A stretch of DNA of 40,529 nucleotides from an uncultured Coriobacteriaceae bacterium (GCA_900544245.1 UQUH01000011.1:1-40529), one strand, 5' to 3'. Positions 1-8,947 are shown, counted from the stretch's first letter. Made by a program: numbers and translations. Notes: a model not told the origin generated them from the sequence alone.

Positions 1-1000
1 ACATCCGCGCCAGCGGCGTGACCTTGCCGGTGTCGCAGAAATCGTAGGCATATTTGCCGCGCGTGAGCGAGGGACAGGAGGCGGGCTCCACCGCAATGAA
101 GTGCGGATTCGCTTTGCCGAGCAGCTTATCCTGCATGAACGGGGCAATCAGGCCGCCGAGGTTCGATCCGCCGCCCGCGCATCCAATCACAATGTCCGGG
201 TACTCGCCGATGATTTCCATCGCCGCCTTGCTCTCCAGACCGATGATCGACTGGTGCAGCAGCACCTGGTTGAGCACGCTGCCGAGCTGGTAGCGCCCCT
301 TGTTCTCGGGGACGTTGAGGGCGCGCTCGACTGCCTCGGAGATCGCCGTGCCAAGCGAGCCGGTGGAGTCGGGATGGTCGGCGAGCATCTTCTTGCCGAT
401 CTCGGTCGTGTCGGAAGGCGACGGGGTGACAGTTGCGTTGAAGGTCTGCATAATCGAGCGGCGGAAGGGTTTTTGCTCGTAGGAGCACTTCACCATGAAG
501 ACGTCCAGGTCGACACCGTAGTGGTCGGCCGCCTCGGAAAGCGCGGTGCCCCACTGCCCGGCGCCGGTCTCGGTCGTGATCCTGTCGAGGCCTTGCTCCT
601 GGGCGTAGTAGGCCTGGGCAAGCGCCGAGTTGAGCTTGTGCGAGCCGGAGGTGTTGTTGCCCTCGAACTTGTAGTAGATTTTCGCTGGGGTGTTGAGGTA
701 GCGCTCGAGGTTGTAGGCACGGCACAGTGGGGAGGGACGGTACACCTTGTACATCTCCTGCACGCCTTCGGGGATGTCGAAGTACGCCGTCTCGTCGTCG
801 AGCTCCTGGTCCACGAGCTTATCGCAGAACACCGGGGCGATGTCGTCATGCTCGGCGATCTTGCCGTTGGGCAGGCGCATGGGTTCGGGCGGCTCGGCCA
901 TGTCCGCGCGCAGGTTGTACCATTGCGTCGGAATCTGATCCTCGCGAAGGTAGAGCCTGTAGGGAATCTCCTCGGTCTGCTTCTTGTTTGCGTCTGCCAT
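1..1000 (-). CDS. trpB: TrpB2-type tryptophan synthase beta chain (3' end outside window)
   Basis: PLP-dependent enzyme that joins indole and serine to make tryptophan. Reading the minus strand from ATG at 1000 gives a protein starting MADANKKQTEEIPYRLYL, with the PLP-lysine context GNNTSGSHKLNSA, then TETGAGQWGTAL and the glycine-rich phosphate loop GCAGGGSNLGG. The long N-terminus (over 100 residues before the lysine) and the sequence around it fit the TrpB2 (TrpEb_2) subgroup, not the TrpA-partnered TrpB1. No stop occurs before position 1, so the gene is cut by the window edge. A GAGAGGA Shine-Dalgarno stretch lies just upstream of the ATG. A Trp-codon leader peptide and terminator lie directly upstream (1083-1235), which supports a tryptophan role and attenuation control. 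Family call is firm; subgroup assignment is by resemblance. Confidence 0.9.
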   Translation of the reverse strand, partial: MADANKKQTEEIPYRLYLREDQIPTQWYNLRADMAEPPEPMRLPNGKIAEHDDIAPVFCDKLVDQELDDETAYFDIPEGVQEMYKVYRPSPLCRAYNLERYLNTPAKIYYKFEGNNTSGSHKLNSALAQAYYAQEQGLDRITTETGAGQWGTALSEAADHYGVDLDVFMVKCSYEQKPFRRSIMQTFNATVTPSPSDTTEIGKKMLADHPDSTGSLGTAISEAVERALNVPENKGRYQLGSVLNQVLLHQSIIGLESKAAMEIIGEYPDIVIGCAGGGSNLGGLIAPFMQDKLLGKANPHFIAVEPASCPSLTRGKYAYDFCDTGKVTPLARM

Positions 1001-1082
1001 GGTCTTATCCTCTCTTTCCTTCGGACTTTCGTCCACGTTCCTGCCTTGCCAATCGTTCTCGCGCATCTCATGTTTGGGAAAT

Positions 1083-1112
1083 AAAAAAGGCCCCCGGATT
1101 ACCGAGGGCCTT
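1083..1112 (-). terminator. Intrinsic terminator of the trp attenuator
   Basis: On the minus strand GGCCCTCGG, a UAAU loop and CCGGGGGCC form a 9-bp stem (one G-U pair), extended by A-U pairs and followed by six T. It lies between the Trp leader peptide and the trpB2 start codon, where an attenuator terminator belongs. I could not identify a clear antiterminator partner by eye. Confidence 0.85.
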
Positions 1113-1151
1113 CAAGGTATGTGATGAGAAGCGTGAAGTCCGATAACCCGA

Positions 1152-1235
1152 TTACGATATTCGACTACGCCACCACCAAGCACCGGCAAACGCCTGCGCG
1201 TTGGCAAAAATGCTATGTGCGTGTACGTAGTTCAC
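1152..1235 (-). CDS. trpL: Trp operon leader peptide (27 aa, Trp-Trp-Trp)
   Basis: Short ORF on the minus strand starting GTG at 1235 and ending TAA at 1152. The Shine-Dalgarno sequence AAAGGA (1241-1246) is 5 nt upstream. The peptide has 27 residues, beginning MNYVHAHSIF and ending GAWWWRSRIS. Three consecutive TGG codons occupy 1170-1178. A rho-independent terminator follows about 40 nt downstream (1083-1112), then trpB2. This is the standard layout of ribosome-mediated transcription attenuation: stalling at the Trp codons when charged tRNA-Trp is scarce would prevent the terminator from forming. The gene is too short for routine ORF calling. The start codon and mechanism are inferred from layout; the codons, ribosome site and hairpin are seen directly. 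Confidence 0.85.
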   Translation of the reverse strand: MNYVHAHSIFANAQAFAGAWWWRSRIS

Positions 1236-1335
1236 ATTCGTCCTTTCGGGTTGCGCCGTACCGTAGCACAAATCGAAGTGAGTAATGTTGGAATGTCCAG
1301 ATTTTTGAGTGAAAAGAGGCAAAAATTATTGGCAA

Positions 1336-1378
1336 ACGGTAGAAAATTAACAGCGAACGGTAGTTTTCGTTATATACT
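1336..1378 (+). promoter_or_regulatory. Promoter region of the bile salt hydrolase gene with a direct repeat
   Basis: AACGGTAG occurs at 1336-1343 and again at 1357-1364, 21 bp apart (two helical turns). An AT-rich stretch with TATACT (1373-1378) follows as a possible -10 element. The spacing suggests an activator or repressor bound on one DNA face upstream of the gene starting at 1430. The factor is unknown. Confidence 0.4.
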
Positions 1379-1429
1379 ATCCCCATGGAAACGAAAAGGT
1401 GCGTGATTCTGCGCGGGAAGGAGCCTGTC

Positions 1430-2380
1430 ATGTGTTCGGGAATCAGGTTCACCGATGATAAGGGCAACATGTACTTTGCCCGCAACCTCGATTGGAACTG
1501 CGGCTATGGTCAGAAGGTCACCGTAACTCCCCGTGGCTACGAGCGCCGATACGCCTTTGGGGCCGAGTCGCGGCAGGATTACGCGGTTATCGGCCCGTGC
1601 ATCGTAGTCGAGGACGTTCCGCTCTACTTCGATTGCGCCAACGAGAAGGGGCTCGCCATCGCCGGGCTCAACTTTCCCGGCTACGCCCAGTTCGAGGCAG
1701 ATGCCGTCGATGGCAAGACCAGCCTCGCGGCATACGAGTTCCCCCTGTGGGTAGCCAGTAACTTCGCCACGGTGGACGAGGTGGAGGAGGCGCTGGCCGA
1801 CGTGGCCATCGTCGCCAAGCCCGTGAACGACCAGTTTCCGGTCGCGCTTCTCCATTACCTCATCGGCGACAAGGATCGTTCCATCGTGGTCGAGTACATG
1901 GCCGATGGCATGCACGTCCATCACGATGACGTCGACGTGCTCACCAACCAGCCCACCTTCGACTGGCATGTCGAGCATCTGCGCAGCTATATGAACCTGA
2001 GCCCGGAATACGTCGCTGACGTGCAGTGGGGCAAGCAGAAGCTCGCGCCTTACGGGAGCGGCGGACAGCTCGTGGGGCTGCCCGGTTCGAGCTATTCGCC
2101 CGATCGCTTCGTGAGGGTCGCCTACCTGAACAGCCACTACCCGCAGAAGTCCGGGGAGGCGGATAACGTCTCCAGGATGTTCCACACGCTCGCAGGCGTC
2201 GCGATGATCGACGGCGAGGCGAAGATGGAGAACGGCGAGTTCGAGACGACGGTCTATACCGGTGGCATCTCCATGGCAACGAAGACGTACTACATGAACA
2301 CCTACGAGAACCCAGCCATCGAGGCCTATCCCATGGACAAGGCCGACCTCGACGGTTCGGAGTTGTACGTCTTTGCCTAG
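1430..2380 (+). CDS. bsh: Choloylglycine hydrolase / bile salt hydrolase family protein
   Basis: Ntn-hydrolase that cleaves the amide bond of conjugated bile acids (or, in the same family, penicillin V). I start at ATG 1430, not the in-frame ATG at 1385, because it has a GGAAGGAG ribosome site and places the catalytic Cys at residue 2, where it becomes the N-terminal nucleophile after Met removal. The 316-aa product opens MCSGIRF and carries the family active-site set: Cys2, Arg18, Asp21 (FARNLDW), Asn81 (GLNFPGY), Asn173 (LTNQPTF) and an Arg near 226 (PDRFVRV). Length matches known bile salt hydrolases (about 315-330 aa). No signal peptide, so cytoplasmic. The close match to bile salt hydrolase motifs favours bile acids over penicillin V as substrate; this is inference. 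Confidence 0.9.
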   Translation: MCSGIRFTDDKGNMYFARNLDWNCGYGQKVTVTPRGYERRYAFGAESRQDYAVIGPCIVVEDVPLYFDCANEKGLAIAGLNFPGYAQFEADAVDGKTSLAAYEFPLWVASNFATVDEVEEALADVAIVAKPVNDQFPVALLHYLIGDKDRSIVVEYMADGMHVHHDDVDVLTNQPTFDWHVEHLRSYMNLSPEYVADVQWGKQKLAPYGSGGQLVGLPGSSYSPDRFVRVAYLNSHYPQKSGEADNVSRMFHTLAGVAMIDGEAKMENGEFETTVYTGGISMATKTYYMNTYENPAIEAYPMDKADLDGSELYVFA

Positions 2381-2400
2381 GAAGGTGCGCCGTAAACATA

Positions 2401-2434
2401 GGGGTGCCCGTCCACTTGACCGGACGGGCACCCC
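2401..2434. terminator. Bidirectional terminator hairpin between convergent genes
   Basis: GGGGTGCCCGTCC and GGACGGGCACCCC form a perfect 13-bp stem with an 8-nt loop, 20 nt after the bile salt hydrolase stop and 20 nt after the kinase stop on the other strand. There is no long T tract, so it may act in both directions as a strong hairpin only. Confidence 0.6.
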
Positions 2435-2454
2435 CGTCTGCAAATCGATGGACT

Positions 2455-5400
2455 CTAGTTCTCGTCGTCCTTCGGCATCCACTTGCGCATGATGGCGACG
2501 AGCGACTCGATTTCCATGGGCTTTGCCATGTGGTCGTTCATACCCACCGAATGCGCGTGCTTGACGTCCTCGGCAAAGGCGTCGGCCGAAAGCGCGATGA
2601 TGGGAATGCGAGCCAGGTCTGGTCTGTCTATCGAGGCCGCGCGGATGGCCGTCGTCGCCTCGTAGCCGTTCATGACCGGCATCTGGATGTCCATGAACAC
2701 GAAGTCGTAGTAGCCCGGATCGTGCTCGAGCAGCATGTCGACCGCCACCTGTCCGTTCTCGGCATGCTCGACCTCTGCGCCGGTGAGACCGATTATCTCC
2801 TGGCCGATGGCGGTCGCCATGACGTTGTCCTCGGTCAGCAGGACGCGATAGCCGTCGAAGGCGCACTCCTCGAGCATCGCCTTGGGGTCGGCCTGCTCGG
2901 CGACCTCGCCGCTGAGGAGCTCCTTCATCACCTGGATGAGACGCGAGCGGAACAAAGGCTTGGAGATAAAGGCGTCGACGCCTATCTCGCGTGCCTCCTG
3001 CTCGATCATGGACCAGTCGTAACCGGAGAGAATGATGATGGGCGGAGCCTGCTTGACCCTCTCGCGAATCTCCTTGGCGACCTCGAGGCCGCTCATGCCG
3101 GGCATGCGCCAGTCGAGGATGACCGCCTTGAAGGGGTCGTCCGATGCATCGGCATCGACTACGGCCTGCACGCCCGCCGGTCCAGACATCTCGAAGTTGG
3201 CTCGCATGCCGATGTCCTCGAGCAATGCGCAGGCCCCCTCGCAGGCGACGTCGTCGTCATCGACTACGAGCACCCTGATGTCCTTGAGGTCGCTGAGGTC
3301 GACTGCCGCGCCGTCACGGAGCTTGAGGTGTACCGTCACGGTGAACGTGGTGCCCTTGCCCAACTCGGAGTCGACGTCGACCGTGCCATCCATCAGGCTT
3401 ACGACGCTCTTGACAATTGCCATACCCAGACCCGTGCCCTCGATGCCGGTGGTGCGCGAATCGTTGGCACGCGTGAAGGGCTCGAAGATGGTCTCCATGA
3501 ACTCCTTGCTCATGCCGCAGCCCGTGTCCGAGAACACGAACTCGTAGCAGCCGCTGTCGTGCTCGTAGCCGAACACCCGCACCCGAGGCAGCCGCTGTCG
3601 TGCACGCGGCTCGGCAGCTCGGAGATGCGCATGGAGATGCTGCCGCCCTCGGGCGTGAACTTTATCGCATTGCCCATGATGTTCACGAAGACCTGCTGCA
3701 GGCGCGTGAGGTCGCCGATGACGTGCTCGTGCTTGATGTCGACGACGTCGACGCGCAGGTCGAGGTTCTTGGCGACGATCTGGGGGTTGACGATGGTCAG
3801 GAGCTTTTCGATGGAGTCGGAGAGCTCGAACTCCTCGTCCGTGAGCCCGATGGAGCCCGATTCGATCTTGGCCATGTCGAGGACCTCGTTGATGAGGCCG
3901 AGCAGGTGATGGCTTGCCGAGGAGATGTTGGCGAGGCATTCGCGCACGCGCTCGGGGTCGTCGGTGTGCATGCTCGCGATGGCCGTGAGACCCATGATGG
4001 AGTTCATGGGCGTGCGTATGTCGTGGCTCATGGAATTGAGGAAGTCGCTCTTGGCCTGCGATGCGTGCTCGGCGGCCTGGAACGCGTCCTCGAGGGCCTG
4101 GCGCGATGCGAGCTCGGCGGCCTTCTGCTCCGTGACGTCCTGGATGGTGACGAGTATGTCGGTGGGAAGCGCGCTAGCGTCACGGGCGATGCAGAGCGTG
4201 GAGACCTGCAGCCAGCGCTCCTCGTCGCCGCGCATGACGCGATACTCGCACTGGAGGTAGGGGATGCCGGGCAGGAGATGCTCACGCAACGTCTCGATGT
4301 CGTCCAGCTCGCAGAGGCGCTCGATGTCGCTGTCGTTTGCCACGCCCCTCCAGTACGAGCGCAAGTCGCTGAACTTGCCGTCCGTGGGAAGGGAGTCGTC
4401 CAACCCCTCGCGCTTGAGGTACTCGTAGCTGTCGTTCACGAGGTCGATGGCAAGCAGGCGGCTGAACAGGTTCGTGGAGGCGTCGATGATGCGCGTCGCC
4501 TCCTGCCGCTCGAGCAGCAGGCGATCTTTCTGCTTGCGCGATTGGAACACGAGGACGGCGATGAAGAGCAGGCAGGCGACAACAACGCCTGCGACGAGGA
4601 TGATGCCCGCCGCATTGGCGGACGACACCATCTTTGCCGTGACGGATTCGGGGAAGATGCGCAGGATCATCCAATCCGATGAGGCGAGCTGGGCGACGTA
4701 CACGCTACCTTCGCCGGAGGAGGCATTGTAGCTGAAGTTGAACGAGGAACTCAGGGCGAGGGATTGCGCGAGCTCGTCTGGAGTAATGCCCTTGAGCGAA
4801 TCGCTGAGCTTCGAGTCGAGCACCGAATAGTCGATTTCGTCGCTCATGCTCGACTTCGCCAGGACGTTGCCGTCACGATCGCAGAGGTAGGTGGCGGTCT
4901 CGACGCCGAAGAAGCTCGTGCTCATGTACTGCGCCATCGTCGCCTCGTTGTAGACGCAGGCAAAGACGGCAACGGGCGTCCCCTCGTAGAGGATGGGGGC
5001 GTAGAACGCGATGATGCGATGCTCGTTGAAGGCGGCGTTCTCGACGGCGCAGATGCCGCTCTCGCCCTGCATGCCCTTGATGTAGTACTCGCGGCTGCTC
5101 ACTTCTTCGGTGCGGCCGTCGATGTTGTGCCCTATGCCATCGGCGGTGATGAGAAAGGCATAGTTGAACTGGGTCGAGTTGATCATCTGAAGAGCCGTGT
5201 TCGGGTCGACGCTGGGGCCGGTCAGGGTCTGCCCGTACACCTTGGCCGCCGTTTCGACCGTGGCAAGGCCGTTGTTGAGCAAGTCGTTGACGCGTCGCGA
5301 AGTCTGCTCGGTCGTGCCTTTGAGGTAGTCGGCGTTTTGCTGCGTGATGCGCTCCGTGTTGACGTTCATGAATATCAGGAGCGCGGCGATCACGATGACG

Positions 5401-5465
5401 ATTGCCGCACATGCGGCAAGGATCCTGTTGCGCCTGATGTTGAGTGACTTGTCGATGCTCTTCAT
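2455..5465 (-). pseudogene. Hybrid sensor histidine kinase with two receiver domains, frameshifted
   Basis: A membrane kinase split into two overlapping frames: 5465-3510 (N-terminal 651 aa) and a second frame ending at 2455. The N part has a transmembrane helix at about 15-33, an extracytoplasmic dCache-like sensor domain, a second helix at about 284-307, a PAS-like region, the HisKA H-box (MSHDIRTPMN, His481) and the N-box (NIMGNAIKFTPEGG). The second frame continues with the ATPase G boxes (DTGCGM, GTGLGMAIV) and two receiver domains with phospho-Asp in VILDWRMPG and VFMDIQMPV. The break lies at 3547-3603, where a 16-bp sequence is repeated 41 bp apart. Removing 41 bp restores one frame giving ELPSRVHDSGCYEFVFSDTG. 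As it stands, translation stops before the ATP-binding G boxes, so the product should be inactive unless this is a sequencing error. Confidence 0.85.
3547..3603. repeat. 16-bp direct repeat at the kinase frameshift
   Basis: GCAGCCGCTGTCGTGC occurs at 3547-3562 and 3588-3603. The offset of 41 bp equals 2 mod 3, and a deletion between the repeats restores the kinase reading frame exactly. Confidence 0.85.
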
Positions 5466-5628
5466 ATGCTGTGACCCAGCCTTTCAGGTGGTGGGGTACC
5501 ATTCTGGTCATTATCCTTCATCCGGCGGCTGTGGTCGAGAGCTTTTCACGCAAGCGAACGTCCCTTTCACCCAAAGGGCATGCCCGCCGCAGGCGTCGTT
5601 TATGTCCACCAGCATGGGAGAGAGACGA

Positions 5629-5690
5629 CTTTACAGAGACTTTACATTCCCCTTACGCCGTCCGTACATTGCCTCCGTAGACTTCACCTT
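5629..5690 (+). promoter_or_regulatory. PHO-box-like array upstream of the Na/Pi cotransporter
   Basis: Five 7-bp elements start at 5629, 5640, 5651, 5662 and 5673, exactly 11 bp apart: CTTTACA, CTTTACA, CCTTACG, CCGTACA, CTCCGTA; a weaker sixth may sit at 5684. Tandem 7-bp elements with 11-bp period are the known layout of PhoB/PhoP binding sites. The array lies 30-90 bp before a phosphate transporter followed by a PhoB/PhoR-like pair. Confidence 0.7.
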
Positions 5691-5719
5691 GCAGTAGACA
5701 TTAGGGGAGAGGGACGTAG

Positions 5720-6766
5720 GTGGACGTCAACGAGATAATGAAGGTCGTCTTGGGCCTTGCGGGAGGCCTGGCGATCTTTCTGTACGGCATGAGCACGATG
5801 AGTGGCAGTTTGCAGGAGGCGGCGGGCGAGCGAATGCGCTCCATCCTCGCCGCCGTGACGAAGAATCCGGTCATGGGCGTTCTGGCCGGCGCATTTGCCA
5901 CCGCCGTGCTACAAAGCTCGAGCGCCACGACGGTCATGGTCATCGGATTCGTGAGCGCGAGGCTCATGGGCCTTCGACAGGCGATTCCCATCGTCATGGG
6001 CGCAAATATCGGAACGACCATCACGGCGCAGATCATCGCGTTCAAGCTCTCGGATTACATCTTGCTGTTCGTCGCGGTGGGCTTTCTCGTCATGACGCTT
6101 GCCAGAGGCGAGCGGATGAAGCTGTCAGGACGGGCGATATTCGGCTTTGGCCTGCTCTTCGTCGGCATAGAGACCATGGGATCGGTCATGAAACCCCTGG
6201 CGGAGAGCCCCGTCTTCACGGAGATGATCGCCCAGGTCGCGGGCGTGCCCGTTCTCGGCGTCCTCGTGGGCACGGTGATGACGCTCGTCGTGCAGAGCTC
6301 GAGCGCGACCATCGCCGTGCTGCAGAACTTCGCCGCGCAGCCAGGTGCCGACGGAGCGAGCGTCCTCGGTCTCGAGGGTGCCATCCCCATCCTGCTCGGG
6401 GACAATCTGGGGACGACCGTCACGGCGCTTCTCGCCTCCATCGGGCAGACGCGGGATGCCAAGCGCGTCGCCCTGGCGCACTGCATCTTCAACTTGTCCG
6501 GCTGTCTGCTCTTCGTCGGTCTGACTGGCCCCTTCGCGGCAGTCGTGGCGGCCATTCCGCCCGCTGGCGAGGGAGTCGAGATCATCGCGCGGCAGATCGC
6601 CAACGCGCATACCTGCTTCAACGTCGTGATGACGCTCATCTGGCTTCCGCTCGTCTCGCTCATGATGAAGCTCGTCATGTTGATACTGCCCGAGCGTCCG
6701 GTGCGTCCGCATAACATCGCGGCCTCGTCGGAATCCCTCGGCTCCGGGGAGTGTTCCATGGCATGA
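5720..6766 (+). CDS. Na+/phosphate cotransporter family protein (NptA type, without PhoU tail)
   Basis: Membrane protein of 348 aa predicted to import phosphate with sodium. It carries the two inverted Na/Pi_cotrans repeats with the signature QSSSATT (about residue 65) and QSSSATI (about residue 193), plus GANIGTT and GDNLGTT, and about eight hydrophobic helices. The GTG start at 5720 has a GGGGAGAGGG ribosome site. Many relatives of 540-600 aa end in a PhoU-like domain; this one stops after the transport core. It sits 49 nt before the response regulator and kinase genes in the same direction, so the three probably form one operon. The upstream PHO-box-like array suggests induction by phosphate starvation. 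Family is firm; sodium coupling is by family. Confidence 0.88.
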   Translation: MDVNEIMKVVLGLAGGLAIFLYGMSTMSGSLQEAAGERMRSILAAVTKNPVMGVLAGAFATAVLQSSSATTVMVIGFVSARLMGLRQAIPIVMGANIGTTITAQIIAFKLSDYILLFVAVGFLVMTLARGERMKLSGRAIFGFGLLFVGIETMGSVMKPLAESPVFTEMIAQVAGVPVLGVLVGTVMTLVVQSSSATIAVLQNFAAQPGADGASVLGLEGAIPILLGDNLGTTVTALLASIGQTRDAKRVALAHCIFNLSGCLLFVGLTGPFAAVVAAIPPAGEGVEIIARQIANAHTCFNVVMTLIWLPLVSLMMKLVMLILPERPVRPHNIAASSESLGSGECSMA

Positions 6767-6815
6767 GCGTGCTGAGGTAGAATTGACGTGTTTTGATGGC
6801 GCGAAGGGAACATGC

Positions 6816-7541
6816 ATGACGACACGGGAGTCCGCCGCACTCGTCTTCTACGTCGAAGACGACGAGAACATCCGCGACCTCACGCTCTATGCGCTTCGCC
6901 AGGCCGGATTCGAAGGAAGGGGCTTTCCCGACGCCGACGCGTTTTTCGCGGCATGCGCCGATGACGTTCCCGCCCTCGTGCTCCTCGACATCATGTTGCC
7001 CGGCACGGATGGTCTGGGCATACTCGCCCGGTTGCGTGCCGACACGCGCCTTTGCGACGTTCCCGTGATCATGCTCACGGCCAAGGGCACCGAGCTCGAC
7101 ACGATTAGCGGGCTTGACGCCGGTGCCGACGATTACCTCGCGAAGCCGTTCTCGATGATGGAGCTCATCTCGCGTGCCAACGCGCTCTTGCGCCGCGCCC
7201 GGCGCTCGTCCGTGCCCGTGCGGGGCGGCGGTCTCGTCTGTGGTTCCATCGTGCTCGATCCCCACGCCCGGAAGGTCGAGGTGGGAGGAAACCCGGTCGA
7301 CCTCACGTTCAAGGAATTCGAGCTCCTCAAGGTGCTCATGGAGAATCCGGGTCATGCGCTCTCGCGTGCGCAGCTCTTCGAGGAGGTATGGGGCTCGGAG
7401 TTCATCGGCGCGACGCGCACGGTGGACGTTCACATGCAGACGCTGCGCCAGAAGCTCGAGCAGGTGAATCCGGGTTCGAGCTCCGCGCTCGAGACCGTCC
7501 GGGGCATCGGCTACCGCATGCGTCTCGAGGACGAGGCATGA
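6816..7541 (+). CDS. OmpR/PhoB-family response regulator
   Basis: Cytoplasmic DNA-binding regulator of 241 aa. Receiver domain at residues 8-120 with acidic pocket (YVEDDE), phospho-acceptor Asp58 (LLDIMLPG), Thr in MLTAKG and Lys in YLAKPF; winged-helix output domain at about 135-235 ending TVRGIGYRM, typical of the OmpR/PhoB group. I place the start at ATG 6816 (ribosome site GAAGGGA, 6 nt spacing); the upstream in-frame ATG at 6783 lacks a site. The stop overlaps the kinase start (ATGA), so the two are translationally coupled. Position after a phosphate transporter with PHO-box-like repeats suggests a PhoB/PhoP role, but the specific partner cannot be proven from sequence. Confidence 0.92.
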   Translation: MTTRESAALVFYVEDDENIRDLTLYALRQAGFEGRGFPDADAFFAACADDVPALVLLDIMLPGTDGLGILARLRADTRLCDVPVIMLTAKGTELDTISGLDAGADDYLAKPFSMMELISRANALLRRARRSSVPVRGGGLVCGSIVLDPHARKVEVGGNPVDLTFKEFELLKVLMENPGHALSRAQLFEEVWGSEFIGATRTVDVHMQTLRQKLEQVNPGSSSALETVRGIGYRMRLEDEA

Positions 7542-8947
7542 ACGCCCCCGTTTCCGCACGCCACGCGCGCAGTCTCTCGCGCAGCATCCTGGTGACGGTG
7601 CTCGCCTTCACGCTCGTTGCCGTTCTCGCGACGGCCATCGCCCTGGTGACGGTCGCGTACCTTTCCGAGGAGGAACGTTCGGAAGGCCTGCTCGTCGAAC
7701 AGGCGCGGTCGTGCGCCCAGGTACTCGAGGAATATCCCGCCGATGCGCGTGTCGGGGTGCTCGAGCAGCAATTTGCCGGCCCCGAGCGATTCACGCTCAT
7801 CGATCCTGCCGGTAATGTCATCTTCGACACCGCGGCCAGGGATGGCGCCCTCGAAAACCACTTCGAACGTCCGGAAATGCTCGCCGCCGAGCATGCCGGC
7901 GAGGGGGTGCTGGTGCGCCATTCGGATACCCTGAACAGGGATACCGTATACGTCGCCGAGCGTCTCTCCGATGGCTACTTCGTGCGCGTGAGCGAGGAGC
8001 GACTCTCCCTGCCGGCCTTTCTCGGCTCGATGGCCCTGCCCGTCGGGGTCGTGCTCGTCATCGCCGTGATTCTCGTCATAATGCTCTCGCGTTTCCTCAC
8101 GTCGCGCATCATGCGTCCGCTCGACGAGCTCGACGTACACGATCCGCTTTCCGGGGACGCCTACGAGGAGATGCGTCCGCTCCTGTTGCGCATCGATGAG
8201 CAGAAGGAGCAGCTCAGGCGACAGAACGAGGAACTGAAGGAGGCAGACGGCCTGCGTCGCGAGTTTTCCGCGAACGTCTCGCACGAGATGAAGACGCCGC
8301 TGCAGGTCATTTCCGGGTCGGCCGAGATGATAGCCAGCGGATTGGTCGATCCCGACGACGTGGAGGAATTCGCAAGGCGCATCTACCTCGAATCGCAGCG
8401 TCTGCGGGCGCTCATCAACGACGTCCTCACGCTCTCGCGCCTTGACGAGTCGTCGTTCGCGAGTGCCGCGCGCGTCCCCGTCGACATGCTCGAACTCGTG
8501 CAGCGCATATGCGAGCGTCTGCGCCCCCTTGCGCGCGAGCATGGCATCGACCTCGAGTTTGACGGTGCCGAGCTGCGTACGCTGGGCAACGAGGCGCTAC
8601 TCGAGCAGGCGGTTTCGAATCTCGTGGAAAACGGCATTCGCTATTCGGACGAGGGAAGCTCGGTCGGCGTGCGCGTCGAGACCGGCGAGATGTCCGGGGA
8701 ACCGTGCATTGCCGTGCGCGTGAGCGATGACGGCATCGGTATCTCGGAGCAGGATCGCGAGAAGATCTTCGAGAGGTTCTATCGCACCGAGAAGAGCCGC
8801 TCGAAGGAGACGGGGGGTACGGGGCTCGGCCTTGCCATCGTGAAGCACGCAGCCCTCTATCATGGAGGAGACATAGACGTCGAGAGCACCTTGGGCGTGG
8901 GGAGCACCTTCACCCTGCGCTTGCCCCTGGAGCCTTCGGGTCGCTAG
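7538..8947 (+). CDS. PhoR-like sensor histidine kinase
   Basis: Membrane sensor kinase, 469 aa, partner of the regulator just upstream (start and stop overlap as ATGA). N-terminal transmembrane helix at about 16-41, an extracytoplasmic segment of about 120 residues, a second helix at about 165-188, then HisKA with the phospho-His in NVSHEMKTP (His249) and an HATPase domain with N-box VSNLVENGIRYS and G boxes DDGIGI and GTGLGLAIV. The organisation and the KTPL motif match the PhoR/ResE group. It should autophosphorylate and pass phosphate to Asp58 of the regulator. The signal may be phosphate status, judged from the neighbouring transporter only. Confidence 0.9.
   Translation: MNAPVSARHARSLSRSILVTVLAFTLVAVLATAIALVTVAYLSEEERSEGLLVEQARSCAQVLEEYPADARVGVLEQQFAGPERFTLIDPAGNVIFDTAARDGALENHFERPEMLAAEHAGEGVLVRHSDTLNRDTVYVAERLSDGYFVRVSEERLSLPAFLGSMALPVGVVLVIAVILVIMLSRFLTSRIMRPLDELDVHDPLSGDAYEEMRPLLLRIDEQKEQLRRQNEELKEADGLRREFSANVSHEMKTPLQVISGSAEMIASGLVDPDDVEEFARRIYLESQRLRALINDVLTLSRLDESSFASAARVPVDMLELVQRICERLRPLAREHGIDLEFDGAELRTLGNEALLEQAVSNLVENGIRYSDEGSSVGVRVETGEMSGEPCIAVRVSDDGIGISEQDREKIFERFYRTEKSRSKETGGTGLGLAIVKHAALYHGGDIDVESTLGVGSTFTLRLPLEPSGR

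Noticed and set aside
101..1084. Long plus-strand ORF over the trpB2 gene
   Set aside because: Antisense shadow of a high-GC gene; the minus frame encodes a clear PLP enzyme.
1083..1235. T-box riboswitch before trpB2
   Set aside because: No T-box consensus or specifier stem was seen; the Trp-codon ORF explains the terminator better.
2404..3909. 500-codon plus-strand ORF opposite the hybrid kinase
   Set aside because: Composition is His/Asp/Val-rich without motifs; the kinase frame on the minus strand is unmistakable.
2455..5465. Two separate genes (a kinase and a double response regulator)
   Set aside because: The second frame would start inside the ATPase domain; the split cuts one domain and coincides with direct repeats.
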